From: JBHGXV01 sp041920505
Lineage (GTDB): Bacteria; Bacillota; Bacilli; Brevibacillales; Brevibacillaceae
Length of the DNA stretch: 18,518 nt
Direction: 5' to 3'
Assembly: GCA_041920505.1 (NCBI GenBank)
Contig: JBHGXV010000046.1
Span: forward strand, 1 to 18,518
Shown here piece after piece: positions 1 through 7,510 of the stretch. The translations under genes and the position numbers were made by a program. The notes under the pieces were generated by a model, which worked only from the letters and a program-made list of their open reading frames with translations, was not told where the DNA came from and searched no databases. Numbering within the stretch: position 1 is the first letter of the stretch; every line of letters begins with the position of its first letter.

Positions 1-135
1 GCTTCTCGATCAAATACAGCGTGGAGAAAAGGGCGTCCAAAAACCAAGTTTGCAAGTCTTGAGGAAGAGCTAGCTTATGTAAAGGCGGAGAATGAATATC
101 TAAAAAAGCGGTATCCAAATCTAAACGGGGAGTGA
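1..135 (+). CDS. IS3 transposase OrfA, C-terminal end (partial)
   Basis: This is the last 44 codons of OrfA, read in frame 1 and ending at TGA 133-135; the start is outside the window. In IS3 elements OrfA is the small DNA-binding protein (helix-turn-helix plus leucine zipper) that recognises the terminal repeats and tempers transposition. The visible part contains the C-terminal helix LEEELAYVKAENEYLKK, which fits the family's leucine-zipper region, followed by RYPNLNGE and stop. The stop overlaps the GTG start of orfB (GTGA, 132-135), so orfB could be translated by coupling as well as by the -1 frameshift at 102-108. Confidence 0.85.
   Translation, partial: ASRSNTAWRKGRPKTKFASLEEELAYVKAENEYLKKRYPNLNGE
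102..108 (+). other. Programmed -1 frameshift slippery heptamer (A AAA AAG)
   Basis: Codons of orfA read ...cta AAA AAG cgg, giving A-AAA-AAG in the correct phase for tandem -1 slippage. The -1 frame is open from 102 through the orfB start at 132 and on to 998, so one slip yields an OrfAB fusion. The same heptamer is the known frameshift signal of IS150 and relatives. I did not identify a downstream stimulatory structure. Confidence 0.8.
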
Positions 136-998
136 CATCGAAGAAAGTAAGATTTTCAATTATTGATCAAATGCGACCCAAATATCCATTATCATGGCTA
201 CTCTGTATTGCAAAGGTATCCCGTGCGGGATATTACAAATGGCGAAAGTCCAGTGAGGCAACTGTTCGACGACGCGAAGAGGAAGTGAACCTTAAGGAAC
301 ATATTTTAAGTATCCATCGCGTTCATCCTTATTACGGTTACTTAAGGATGACAGTAGCCCTACGCAAAGAAGGACTACATATCAATCACAAGCGCGTCTA
401 CCGATTGATGAAGGAATTAGGCATCCGGTCAGTCATTCGTAAGAAAAGGCGTTTCTTCGGCAAACAAGCATCGGTTGTAAACCCGGATCGTTTAGAGAGA
501 CAGTTTAATGCGGAAGCACCTCTCAAGAAACTTGTCACCGACATAACCTATCTGCGTGTCGGAGAACGCTTTTTTTATCTATCTGCTGTGCAGGATTTGT
601 TTAATAACGAGATCGTTGCTTGGCAGCTTTCTCCTCAAAACGATTTGTCACTTGTGATGAGAACGATAGAAATTCTATGTAAGGGAAGAGAAATGAACGG
701 ATCGATCTTACACTCGGACCAAGGTTTTCAATACACTTCCAGACATTACAATAAACGTTTGGATGAGTACGGAATATTAGGAAGTCATTCGAGACGGGGA
801 AACTGCCTGGATAATGCTTGTATCGAATCATTCTTTTCTCATCTGAAGACAGAAATGATATATCGTTGCTCTCCAAAATCACTTGAAGAATTAAATCAAG
901 CTGTTGAAAAATATATTACCTTTTATAATCAGAGTCGTTTTCAGAAAAAACTTGGCGACCGCTCCCCGATTGAGTATCGGGAAACGATCGCCGCGTAA
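132..998 (+). CDS. IS3-family transposase OrfB (DDE integrase core)
   Basis: This is the catalytic transposase part of the IS3 element, 288 residues from a GTG start that overlaps the orfA stop. An N-terminal HTH_21-like region (about residues 55-110, HPYYGYLRM and HKRVYRLMKELGI) precedes the RNase H-fold integrase core. The acidic triad is visible as D137 (TDITYL), D196 (HSDQG) and E232 (CIESFFS), with 35 residues between the second D and the E: a DD(35)E signature. The C-terminal YNQSRFQKKLGDRSPIEYR matches the usual IS3 tail. Length and motifs look intact, so the product may be active as the OrfAB frameshift fusion. It is transcribed toward flgD, which is convergent. Confidence 0.95.
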   Translation: MTSKKVRFSIIDQMRPKYPLSWLLCIAKVSRAGYYKWRKSSEATVRRREEEVNLKEHILSIHRVHPYYGYLRMTVALRKEGLHINHKRVYRLMKELGIRSVIRKKRRFFGKQASVVNPDRLERQFNAEAPLKKLVTDITYLRVGERFFYLSAVQDLFNNEIVAWQLSPQNDLSLVMRTIEILCKGREMNGSILHSDQGFQYTSRHYNKRLDEYGILGSHSRRGNCLDNACIESFFSHLKTEMIYRCSPKSLEELNQAVEKYITFYNQSRFQKKLGDRSPIEYRETIAA

Positions 999-1013
999 CT
1001 ATGGGTTTTTAGG

Positions 1014-1028
1014 CTGTCAACTTGACAG
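1014..1028. repeat. Near-terminal palindrome of the IS right end
   Basis: CTGTCAA (1014-1020) and TTGACAG (1022-1028) form a perfect 7-bp inverted repeat around one base, 16 bp past the transposase stop. It probably belongs to the right terminal inverted repeat of the IS and could be bound by transposase. The left copy is outside the window, so this cannot be verified. Confidence 0.5.
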
Positions 1029-1062
1029 GGTTATGACCAATGCGACGGGGTTTCGTTTTGCC

Positions 1063-1986
1063 TTATTTCGCTTCGACCTGAAGCCCGGTGATCTCGCCTG
1101 GCTTCAGTTTTTTGTTGTTGTCCAACTGGAATTCGATCAGGCCGTTTTTCATGCTGATGGACGTGATCACACCCGAATGTTCCACGGTCGTCGTCGTGCC
1201 GTCCTGATTCACCTGCTGTTCGTTGTACGTGACGCGGGAGCCGACCAGCTGCAGGTACTTCAGCGTGTTGTCCACCGGGAGGTTGTCGGGAGCCACCTGC
1301 AAGCCGATGATGTCATCCAGCTTCACGGTGGTGCCGTTGTCCAGGACAAACTGGACGGCGCCATTTTTCATCGACAGCGAGGTGATGATGCCGGTTTTCT
1401 CCACGTCCGTGGTGTACTGGTCGTCTTGCGTCTGTGGATTGCCGTCCTTGTCGATGGTCTCTTGCTGCAGGTAGGTGACCTGTTTGCCGATCATCTGCGC
1501 GTATTTGAGCGTGTTGTCCATCAGGCTGTCGTTGGCGGCACCTTTCGACTCCAGCCCGTTGATCTGTTCGCGCGGCACGATGTCGTCGCCAATGGTGAAG
1601 ACAATCTTGCCGTCCACCATTTTCACGCCGGAGATGGTGCCGGTTTTGGTCTCGCGCGTAGTTTCGCCGGTGTCCTCGTCTTGTGTCTCTTTCTCATAGG
1701 TGGCGGTCTTGCCGATCAGCCCTTCGTACTCGCGGATGTTCAGCAGGCTGCTGTTGGACTCTTCCATCAACGTCTGCATCCGCGTCAGGCGCTCCACCAT
1801 GGTCATCATCGACGTCTGTTGGATGAACTGCTGGTTGTCCATCGGGGAGAGCGGGTCCTGGTTTTTCAACTGTTCGATCAACAGCTTCATAAACGCGTTC
1901 TGATCCAGTTCCGAGGTGAATTCTTTCTTGTTCTTGTAACTGTATTCTTTCGGGACATAGGTCGTACTGTTTACCGTGTTTGCCAT
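1063..1986 (-). CDS. flgD: FlgD-like flagellar hook assembly (capping) protein with triplicated C-terminal module
   Basis: FlgD is the scaffold exported by the flagellar type III apparatus that caps the growing hook so that hook subunits polymerise. The 307-residue product has the characteristic FlgD N-terminal domain: LDQNAFMKLLIEQLKNQDPL (about 27-46), then SPMDNQQFIQQTSMMTMVERL (47-67), with no Sec signal. In place of the usual single C-terminal beta domain there are three related modules (about 85-146, 159-232 and 240-305), each opening with [LV][IV]G[KS].[AV]TY and closing with I.GL. Firmicute FlgD proteins are often near 140-230 residues, so this one is long. The ATG at 1984-1986 has an excellent AGGAGGT-type site (1992-1999 on the complement). 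No other flagellar gene is visible; it is divergent from uvrB and convergent with the IS. N-terminal identification is firm; whether it serves the main hook or a specialised role is inference. Confidence 0.88.
   Translation of the reverse strand: MANTVNSTTYVPKEYSYKNKKEFTSELDQNAFMKLLIEQLKNQDPLSPMDNQQFIQQTSMMTMVERLTRMQTLMEESNSSLLNIREYEGLIGKTATYEKETQDEDTGETTRETKTGTISGVKMVDGKIVFTIGDDIVPREQINGLESKGAANDSLMDNTLKYAQMIGKQVTYLQQETIDKDGNPQTQDDQYTTDVEKTGIITSLSMKNGAVQFVLDNGTTVKLDDIIGLQVAPDNLPVDNTLKYLQLVGSRVTYNEQQVNQDGTTTTVEHSGVITSISMKNGLIEFQLDNNKKLKPGEITGLQVEAK
1072..1734 (-). repeat. Three tandem protein-level repeats in FlgD C-terminal half
   Basis: Repeat 1 lies at 1549-1734 (residues 85-146), repeat 2 at 1291-1512 (159-232) and repeat 3 at 1072-1269 (240-305). 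Repeats 2 and 3 share TLKY..[ML][IV]G..VTY, then TG/SG-[IV]ITS[LI]SMKNG, then I[IT]GLQV. Repeat 1 is more divergent (YEGLIGKTATY, GTISGVKMVDGKIVF, INGLE). Each looks like one copy of a Tudor/SH3-like beta module as found once in ordinary FlgD; that fold assignment is inference. Confidence 0.8.
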
Positions 1987-2038
1987 TGGTTACCTCCTAC
2001 GCTCACGATCGCGGCGCTTTCCCGATGCGCAGTCTGTC

Positions 2039-2052
2039 ATTATGGTATCGGC
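2039..2052 (-). promoter_or_regulatory. Possible flgD promoter region
   Basis: On the complement, GCCGATAC (2045-2052) is one base from the sigma-D (SigD/FliA) -10 consensus GCCGATAA, and CATAAT (2039-2044) resembles a sigma-A -10. No TAAA -35 is found 15 bp upstream of the former and no TTGACA-like -35 upstream of the latter, so the assignment is weak. It would give a leader of about 45 nt before the flgD start. Confidence 0.25.
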
Positions 2053-2074
2053 AAAAACGGCGTGTGCCGACAGA

Positions 2075-2088
2075 CAAACAAATGTTCG
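2075..2088. promoter_or_regulatory. LexA (DinR) SOS box upstream of uvrBA
   Basis: CAAAC-AAAT-GTTCG matches the Bacillus LexA operator CGAAC-RNRY-GTTCG at every defined position but one (A for the first G). It lies about 33 bp before the uvrB -10 element, next to the expected -35 area. In B. subtilis uvrBA is a member of the LexA regulon, so SOS control here is very likely. The site is in the flgD-uvrB divergent spacer, so it could also touch flgD. Confidence 0.75.
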
Positions 2089-2117
2089 AATCCGCTGGCT
2101 TATTTCCCAGCTTTTTG

Positions 2118-2126
2118 TGCTATAAT
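2118..2126 (+). promoter_or_regulatory. Extended -10 promoter of uvrBA
   Basis: TGC-TATAAT gives a consensus -10 (2121-2126) with the TGn extension. The -35 region (about 2098-2103) is poor, which an extended -10 tolerates. A start near 2133 would leave a leader of about 29 nt with GAGGGAG (2143-2149) as the ribosome site. Confidence 0.7.
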
Positions 2127-2161
2127 GGTGATGGAATGAAAAGAGGGAGTTGAACGGCTGG

Positions 2162-4138
2162 ATGGAGCGTTTCCAATTGGTTTCGGAATATCAGCCGTCC
2201 GGTGACCAACCGACAGCGATTGCGGAACTGGTGGCTGGCGTTCAGGCGGGCAAACGCCACCAGACGCTGCTCGGCGCGACCGGGACGGGGAAGACGTTTA
2301 CCGCCGCGCACGTGATTGCGCAGGTGAACAAGCCGACGCTTGTCATCGCGCACAACAAAACGCTGGCGGCGCAGTTGGCGGCCGAGTTCAAGGAGTTTTT
2401 TCCGCACAACGCGGTGGAATACTTTGTCAGCTATTACGATTACTATCAGCCGGAAGCCTATATTCCCCAGTCGGATACCTACATCGAGAAGGACGCGAGC
2501 GTGAACGACGAGATCGACAAGCTGCGTCACTCCGCCACCAGCGCGCTGTTTGAACGGCGCGATGTGATCATTGTGGCGTCGGTCTCCTGCATTTACGGGC
2601 TGGGTTCGCCGGACGAGTATCGCGAGCTGTTGCTGTCGTTGCGCGTCGGCATGGAAAAAAGCCGGGAGGAAGTGCTGCACCGGCTGGTCGACATCCAGTA
2701 CAACCGCAACGACATTAACTTTACCCGCGGGACGTTCCGCGTGCGCGGCGACGTCGTCGAGATTTTCCCGGCTTCGCGCAGCGAACAGGCGATCCGGGTG
2801 GAGTTTTTCGGCGACGAGATCGAGCGGATCACCGAGATTGACGTGGTGACCGGCGAAATCATCGGATCGCGCGAGCACGTGGCGATTTTCCCGGCATCCC
2901 ACTACGTCACCCGCGAAGAGAAGATGAAAAAGGCGATTGCCAGCATCCAGGAGGAACTGGAAGAGCGGCTCAAGGAGTTGCGCGACACAGGCAAGCTCCT
3001 GGAAGCGCAACGGCTGGAACAGCGCACCCGCTACGACATCGAGATGATGATGGAGATGGGCTTCTGTTCCGGGATCGAGAACTATTCGCGCCATCTCACC
3101 GGCCTGCCGCCGGGGCATGCGCCGTATACGCTCTTGGACTACTTCCCGGACGACTTTCTGGTGATTATCGACGAGTCGCACATGACCCTGCCGCAAATCA
3201 GGGGGATGTACAACGGCGACAGGGCGCGCAAGGACGTCCTGGTGGAACACGGCTTCCGCCTGCCGTCGGCGCGCGACAACCGTCCGCTCACATTCGAGGA
3301 ATTCGAACAAAAGGTAAAGCAGGCGATCTACATCTCGGCGACGCCGGGACCGTACGAACTGGAGCACTGCCCGGAACTGGTGCAGCAGGTCATCCGGCCG
3401 ACCGGTCTGGTCGATCCGACGATTTCGGTCCGCCCGATCAAGGGGCAGATCGACGATTTGATCGGCGAGATTCACGCCACCATTGCCAAAAACGAGCGCG
3501 TCCTGGTTACCACCTTGACGAAAAAGATGGCGGAAGATTTGACCGACTATCTGAAAGAGATCGGCATCAAGGTGCGCTATCTGCACTCTGACATCAACAC
3601 GATCGAACGGATGCAAATCCTTAGGTCGCTCAGGCTGGGCGAGTTTGATGTGCTGATCGGGATCAACCTGCTTAGGGAGGGGCTGGATTTGCCGGAGGTG
3701 TCTCTGGTGGCCATCCTCGACGCCGACAAGGAAGGGTTTTTGCGCAACGAGCGTTCGCTGATCCAGACGATCGGCCGGGCCGCGCGCAACGCCGAAGGGC
3801 GCGTCATCATGTACGCCGACAAGATCACCGATTCGATGGCGGCGGCGATCCGCGAGACAGAACGGCGCCGCGCGATCCAGATCGCTTACAACGAGAAGCA
3901 CGGCATCACGCCGCAAACGGTCAAGAAGGCGGTGCGCGACGTGATCGAGGCGACCCGGGTCGCTGAAGAAAAGGCGGATTACCTGCCGCATGCCGACCTG
4001 AAGAAGATGCCGAAGAAAGAGCGCCTGCTGGTCATCCAGCGGATGGAAGAAGAGATGAAAGAAGCGGCACGCAACCTGATGTTTGAACGGGCGGCCGAAC
4101 TGCGTGACTTGATTCTCGAACTAAAAGCTGATCTGTGA
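2162..4138 (+). CDS. uvrB: UvrABC excinuclease subunit B
   Basis: UvrB is the damage-verifying helicase-like core of nucleotide excision repair: loaded by UvrA, it opens the lesion site and hands over to UvrC. The product is 658 residues, near the B. subtilis length. Visible features are Walker A GATGTGKT (38-45), the DNA-inserting beta-hairpin YYDYYQPEAY (91-100), the DESH helicase box (337-340), motif VI QTIGRAARNAEGRVIMYADK, and a C-terminal UVR domain (ERAAELRDLILELK) for UvrC contact. I choose the ATG at 2162 because MERFQLVSEYQPSGDQP aligns with the family N-terminus; an in-frame TTG at 2150 sits directly against the Shine-Dalgarno and is unlikely. It is the first gene of a uvrB-uvrA operon behind a LexA box. 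Long antisense ORFs over it are shadows. Confidence 0.97.
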   Translation: MERFQLVSEYQPSGDQPTAIAELVAGVQAGKRHQTLLGATGTGKTFTAAHVIAQVNKPTLVIAHNKTLAAQLAAEFKEFFPHNAVEYFVSYYDYYQPEAYIPQSDTYIEKDASVNDEIDKLRHSATSALFERRDVIIVASVSCIYGLGSPDEYRELLLSLRVGMEKSREEVLHRLVDIQYNRNDINFTRGTFRVRGDVVEIFPASRSEQAIRVEFFGDEIERITEIDVVTGEIIGSREHVAIFPASHYVTREEKMKKAIASIQEELEERLKELRDTGKLLEAQRLEQRTRYDIEMMMEMGFCSGIENYSRHLTGLPPGHAPYTLLDYFPDDFLVIIDESHMTLPQIRGMYNGDRARKDVLVEHGFRLPSARDNRPLTFEEFEQKVKQAIYISATPGPYELEHCPELVQQVIRPTGLVDPTISVRPIKGQIDDLIGEIHATIAKNERVLVTTLTKKMAEDLTDYLKEIGIKVRYLHSDINTIERMQILRSLRLGEFDVLIGINLLREGLDLPEVSLVAILDADKEGFLRNERSLIQTIGRAARNAEGRVIMYADKITDSMAAAIRETERRRAIQIAYNEKHGITPQTVKKAVRDVIEATRVAEEKADYLPHADLKKMPKKERLLVIQRMEEEMKEAARNLMFERAAELRDLILELKADL

Positions 4139-4154
4139 GGAGTGAAAAACGTAG

Positions 4155-7022
4155 ATGCCGCTTGAACATATCGTCGTCAAAGGCGCGAGGGCACACAACC
4201 TGAAAAATATTGACGTGGTCATCCCCCGCGACAAGTTTGTGGTGCTGACCGGGCTGTCCGGCTCGGGCAAGTCGTCGCTTGCTTTTGACACCATTTACGC
4301 CGAAGGGCAGCGGCGGTACGTCGAGTCGTTGTCCGCCTATGCCCGGCAGTTCCTCGGACAAATGGACAAGCCGGATGTCGACTCGATCGAAGGGTTGTCG
4401 CCGGCCATCTCCATCGACCAAAAGACAACCAGCCGCAACCCGCGTTCCACCGTCGGCACGGTGACGGAGATTTACGATTACCTGCGCCTGTTGTACGCTC
4501 GGATCGGCAAGGCGGTCTGCCCCGAGCACAACATCGAGATCAGTTCGCAGACGATTGAACAGATGGTCGACCGGGTGATGGAGTACCCGGAGCGGACGCG
4601 GCTGCAAATTCTCGCTCCGCTCGTGCAGGGACGCAAGGGAGAGCACGTCAAACTGCTCGAAGACATCCGCAAGCAGGGGTTCGTCCGCGTGCGCGTCGAC
4701 GGCGAAGTGCGGGACCTGTCGGAAGAGATCAAGCTGGAGAAAAACAAAAAGCATACGATTGAAGTGGTGATCGACCGGATTGTCGTCAAGCCGGACGTGC
4801 AGTCCCGGCTGGCGGACTCGCTGGAGACGGCCCTGAAACTGGCCGACGGCAAAGTGATCGTCGACGTGATCGACCAGGAAGAGTTGTTGTTCAGCGAAAA
4901 GCACGCCTGCCCGATCTGCGGGTTTTCCATCGGCGAACTGGAGCCGCGGATTTTCTCGTTCAACAGTCCGTACGGGGCGTGCCCGGAATGCGACGGGCTG
5001 GGAGTCAAGCTGGAGGTGGACCCTGATCTGGTGGTTCCGGATGCGAGCAAGACGCTGGCCGAAGGGGCGATCGAGGCGTGGGAACCGAAATCGTCCACCT
5101 ACTACCAGCAGTTGCTGGAGTCGGCCTGCCGCCACTTCGGCATCCGCATGGACATCCCGTTCGAAGAGTTGCCGCCCGAGCATGTGCAGACCATCCTGTA
5201 CGGCGGCGGGGACGAGAAGATCCACTTCCGCTACGAAAACGAGTTTGGACAGGTGCGCGAGGCCGTTGTACCGTTTGAGGGCGTCATCCCCAACCTGCAG
5301 CGGCGTCACGTCGAGACCAGTTCCGACTACATCCGCGAAATGATCGAAGGGTACATGAGTCAAAAGCCGTGCCACGTCTGCAAAGGACAACGGCTCCGTC
5401 CGGAAAGTCTGGCCGTCCGGGTGGGCGGCAAAACCATCTCCGAACTGACCGAACTGTCCATCATGGAGGCGTACCGCTTCTTTGACGAGCTTGTCCTGAA
5501 CGAAAAAGAAGCCAAAATCGCCCATCTGATCCTCAAGGAGATCAAGTCCCGGCTTACGTTTCTTAACGACGTGGGGCTGGATTACCTGACGCTCAGCCGG
5601 GCGGCGGGCACCCTCTCCGGCGGGGAAGCGCAGCGCATCCGGCTGGCTACGCAGATCGGCTCCAGCCTGATGGGGGTCCTGTACATCCTCGATGAACCGA
5701 GCATCGGGCTGCATCAGCGGGACAACGCCCGGCTGATCAAGACCCTGGAGCACATGACCCGGCTGGGCAACACCCTGATCGTGGTGGAACACGATGAAGA
5801 CACGATGCTGGCCTGCGACTACATCATCGACATCGGACCTGGGGCCGGCATCCACGGCGGCCAGGTGGTGGCGGCCGGAACGCCCCAAGAAGTGATGGAA
5901 AACCCCCATTCTCTCACCGGGGCATACCTGAGCGGCCGCAAGTTCATCCCGGTGCCGCTGGAGCGGCGCAAGCCCAACGGCAAGTGGATTACCATCGAAG
6001 GCGCCAGGGAGAACAACCTGAAAAACATCCAGGTGAAGATTCCGCTCGGGGTGTTCGTGGCGGTCACCGGCGTGTCCGGATCGGGCAAAAGCACCCTGGT
6101 CAACGAGATTTTGCACAAGGCGCTGGCGCGCGAACTGAACGGGGCGAAGGCCAAACCGGGCGAGTACAAGCGCATCACCGGACTGGAACACCTGGACAAA
6201 GTGATCGACATCGACCAGTCGCCGATCGGTCGCACCCCCCGTTCCAATCCGGCCACCTACACCGGGGTGTTTGACGATATTCGCGATCTGTTCGCCTCCA
6301 CCAACGAAGCGAAGGTGCGCGGTTACAAAAAAGGCCGCTTCAGCTTCAACGTCAAGGGGGGGCGTTGCGAAGCGTGCAGCGGCGACGGCATCATCAAGAT
6401 CGAGATGCACTTCTTGCCCGACGTCTACGTGCCGTGCGAAGTATGCCACGGCAAGCGCTACAACCGCGAGACGCTGGACGTGAAATACAAGGGCAAGAGC
6501 ATCGCCGATGTACTGGAGATGACGGTCGAGGACGCGCTGGAGTATTTCCGCAACCTGCCGCGGATCGAACGGAAATTGCAAACGTTGATGGACGTCGGTC
6601 TGGGGTACATGAAGCTGGGACAGCCGGCCACCACGCTTTCCGGCGGGGAGGCGCAGCGGGTCAAACTGGCTTCCGAGCTGTACCGGAGAAGCAACGGCCG
6701 CACGCTGTACATTCTCGACGAACCGACGACCGGATTGCACACCGACGACATCGCCCGTCTGCTCAATGTACTGCAGCGGCTGGTGGACAACGGCGACACC
6801 GTACTGGTCATCGAGCACAATCTGGACGTGATCAAGACGGCCGATTACCTGATCGACCTGGGACCGGAGGGAGGCACGCGCGGCGGGGAGATCGTCGCCA
6901 CAGGGACACCGGAAGAGGTGGTGCAAGTCCCTGCTTCCTACACCGGCCAGTTCCTCGGACCGATTCTGGAACGGGACCGCAAGCGCACGATAGAGCGCAT
7001 GGAGCAATTCGTTTCGCCGTGA
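4155..7022 (+). CDS. uvrA: UvrABC excinuclease subunit A
   Basis: UvrA is the dimeric ABC-type ATPase that scans DNA for bulky lesions and loads UvrB. The 955-residue product has the full duplicated architecture. First ATPase: Walker A GLSGSGKS (33-40), zinc module C252xxC255/C276xxC279, signature LSGGEAQRIRLA from 487. Second ATPase: Walker A GVSGSGKS (639-646), zinc module C738xxC741/C761xxC764, signature LSGGEAQRVKLA from 828, and Walker B YILDEPTTGLH. The ATG at 4155 lies 16 bases after the uvrB stop; its GAGGAG site (4137-4142) overlaps that stop codon, so the two are translated as an operon. Nothing is missing. Confidence 0.98.
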   Translation: MPLEHIVVKGARAHNLKNIDVVIPRDKFVVLTGLSGSGKSSLAFDTIYAEGQRRYVESLSAYARQFLGQMDKPDVDSIEGLSPAISIDQKTTSRNPRSTVGTVTEIYDYLRLLYARIGKAVCPEHNIEISSQTIEQMVDRVMEYPERTRLQILAPLVQGRKGEHVKLLEDIRKQGFVRVRVDGEVRDLSEEIKLEKNKKHTIEVVIDRIVVKPDVQSRLADSLETALKLADGKVIVDVIDQEELLFSEKHACPICGFSIGELEPRIFSFNSPYGACPECDGLGVKLEVDPDLVVPDASKTLAEGAIEAWEPKSSTYYQQLLESACRHFGIRMDIPFEELPPEHVQTILYGGGDEKIHFRYENEFGQVREAVVPFEGVIPNLQRRHVETSSDYIREMIEGYMSQKPCHVCKGQRLRPESLAVRVGGKTISELTELSIMEAYRFFDELVLNEKEAKIAHLILKEIKSRLTFLNDVGLDYLTLSRAAGTLSGGEAQRIRLATQIGSSLMGVLYILDEPSIGLHQRDNARLIKTLEHMTRLGNTLIVVEHDEDTMLACDYIIDIGPGAGIHGGQVVAAGTPQEVMENPHSLTGAYLSGRKFIPVPLERRKPNGKWITIEGARENNLKNIQVKIPLGVFVAVTGVSGSGKSTLVNEILHKALARELNGAKAKPGEYKRITGLEHLDKVIDIDQSPIGRTPRSNPATYTGVFDDIRDLFASTNEAKVRGYKKGRFSFNVKGGRCEACSGDGIIKIEMHFLPDVYVPCEVCHGKRYNRETLDVKYKGKSIADVLEMTVEDALEYFRNLPRIERKLQTLMDVGLGYMKLGQPATTLSGGEAQRVKLASELYRRSNGRTLYILDEPTTGLHTDDIARLLNVLQRLVDNGDTVLVIEHNLDVIKTADYLIDLGPEGGTRGGEIVATGTPEEVVQVPASYTGQFLGPILERDRKRTIERMEQFVSP

Positions 7023-7029
7023 TCGCAAA

Positions 7030-7052
7030 ACCCCGGTTCCGGATTCCGGGGT
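7030..7052 (+). terminator. Stem-loop after uvrA, no T tract
   Basis: ACCCCGG (7030-7036) pairs with CCGGGGT (7046-7052) around a 9-nt loop, directly after the uvrA stop. There is no following run of T, so it may only attenuate or protect the mRNA; uvrA transcripts could continue into the yvlD-like gene. Confidence 0.35.
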
Positions 7053-7122
7053 CCGGCCGGCTATCCAAAGAGAGCGGTGGTCAAAGCTGATGAGAAACGA
7101 ACGCGGGAAGGGGAGATAAACC

Positions 7123-7497
7123 GTGGTGAGATGGATCGTGCGTTTGCTGCTGAACGGGGGAGCCTTGCTTTTGATCAGTTCCATGTTCCCCGGCATTCAG
7201 GTCAACAGTTTCGGCGTGGCCGTGTTGGCCGCGCTCATCCTCGGGATTGTGAACACGGTGATTCGGCCGGTATTGGTGTTTCTGACTCTCCCTTTGAACG
7301 TGATGACGCTTGGCCTGTTCTGGTTTGTCATCAATGCGGTCACCTTTGCCCTGACAGCCTATCTGATCGACGGGTTTGAGATCGGCGGATGGCCCGGCTC
7401 GGTGTTCACCACGATTGTGGCCGCCGCCTTGATGAGTTTCTTCGGATGGGTTATCGACAAGTTGGTCCGCAAGAAAAAAGCGAAACAGCACCGGTAA
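7123..7497 (+). CDS. yvlD: YvlD-like small membrane protein (phage-holin-4 superfamily name only)
   Basis: This is a 124-residue integral membrane protein of the family usually named 'phage holin family protein' (PF04020), which includes B. subtilis YvlD. About four hydrophobic helices are visible (residues ~4-22, 29-48, 56-80 and 88-110), then a basic tail KKKAKQHR. The motif NTVIRPVLVFLTLPLNVMTL is typical of the family. Function is not established; despite the name these chromosomal proteins are not part of a lysis cassette, and B. subtilis YvlD belongs to an envelope-stress-linked yvl group. It starts at GTG 7123 (or the adjacent GTG 7126) with AGGGGAG 7-10 bases upstream. Its position after uvrA and toward hprK matches B. 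subtilis, but yvlA-C are absent. It ends at a strong terminator. Confidence 0.85.
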   Translation: MVRWIVRLLLNGGALLLISSMFPGIQVNSFGVAVLAALILGIVNTVIRPVLVFLTLPLNVMTLGLFWFVINAVTFALTAYLIDGFEIGGWPGSVFTTIVAAALMSFFGWVIDKLVRKKKAKQHR

Positions 7498-7510
7498 ATC
7501 CAAAAACAAA

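Larger units (their letters stand above)
1..1040 (+). mobile_element. IS3-family (IS150-like) insertion sequence, right part
   Basis: This is the right-hand part of an insertion sequence; the left end lies outside the window. It holds the end of orfA, an A6G slippery site and a complete orfB transposase with a DD(35)E triad, an arrangement typical of the IS3 family. The DNA is visibly more AT-rich than the ~60 % GC genes beyond it, as expected of an acquired element. The right boundary is inferred only: IS3-family ends finish in CA, and a CTGTCAA-c-TTGACAG palindrome at 1014-1028 followed by ttatgacca suggests an end near 1037-1040. No target-site duplication can be tested without the left end. 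Confidence 0.85.

Noticed and set aside
904..2139. 411-codon plus-strand frame over flgD
   Set aside because: Antisense to flgD, whose N-terminal domain and ribosome site are clear; the translation is low-complexity HDRV-rich.
2150..2161. TTG at 2150 as the uvrB start
   Set aside because: It directly abuts the GAGGGAG ribosome site and adds four residues not seen in the family; ATG 2162 fits the alignment better.
2120..3991. 623-codon open frame on the minus strand over uvrB
   Set aside because: Antisense shadow of uvrB, with the same compositional signature and no supporting ribosome site or motif.
4032..7196. 1054-codon open frame on the minus strand over uvrA
   Set aside because: It is the antisense shadow of a GC-rich, strongly codon-biased gene. 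Its translation is low-complexity (rich in H, D, R, V, Q) with no recognisable domain, while the plus strand encodes a complete UvrA.
7123..7497. Prophage lysis holin
   Set aside because: Despite the family name, the gene is a chromosomal yvlD-type membrane protein in conserved synteny after uvrA, with no endolysin or other phage gene nearby.
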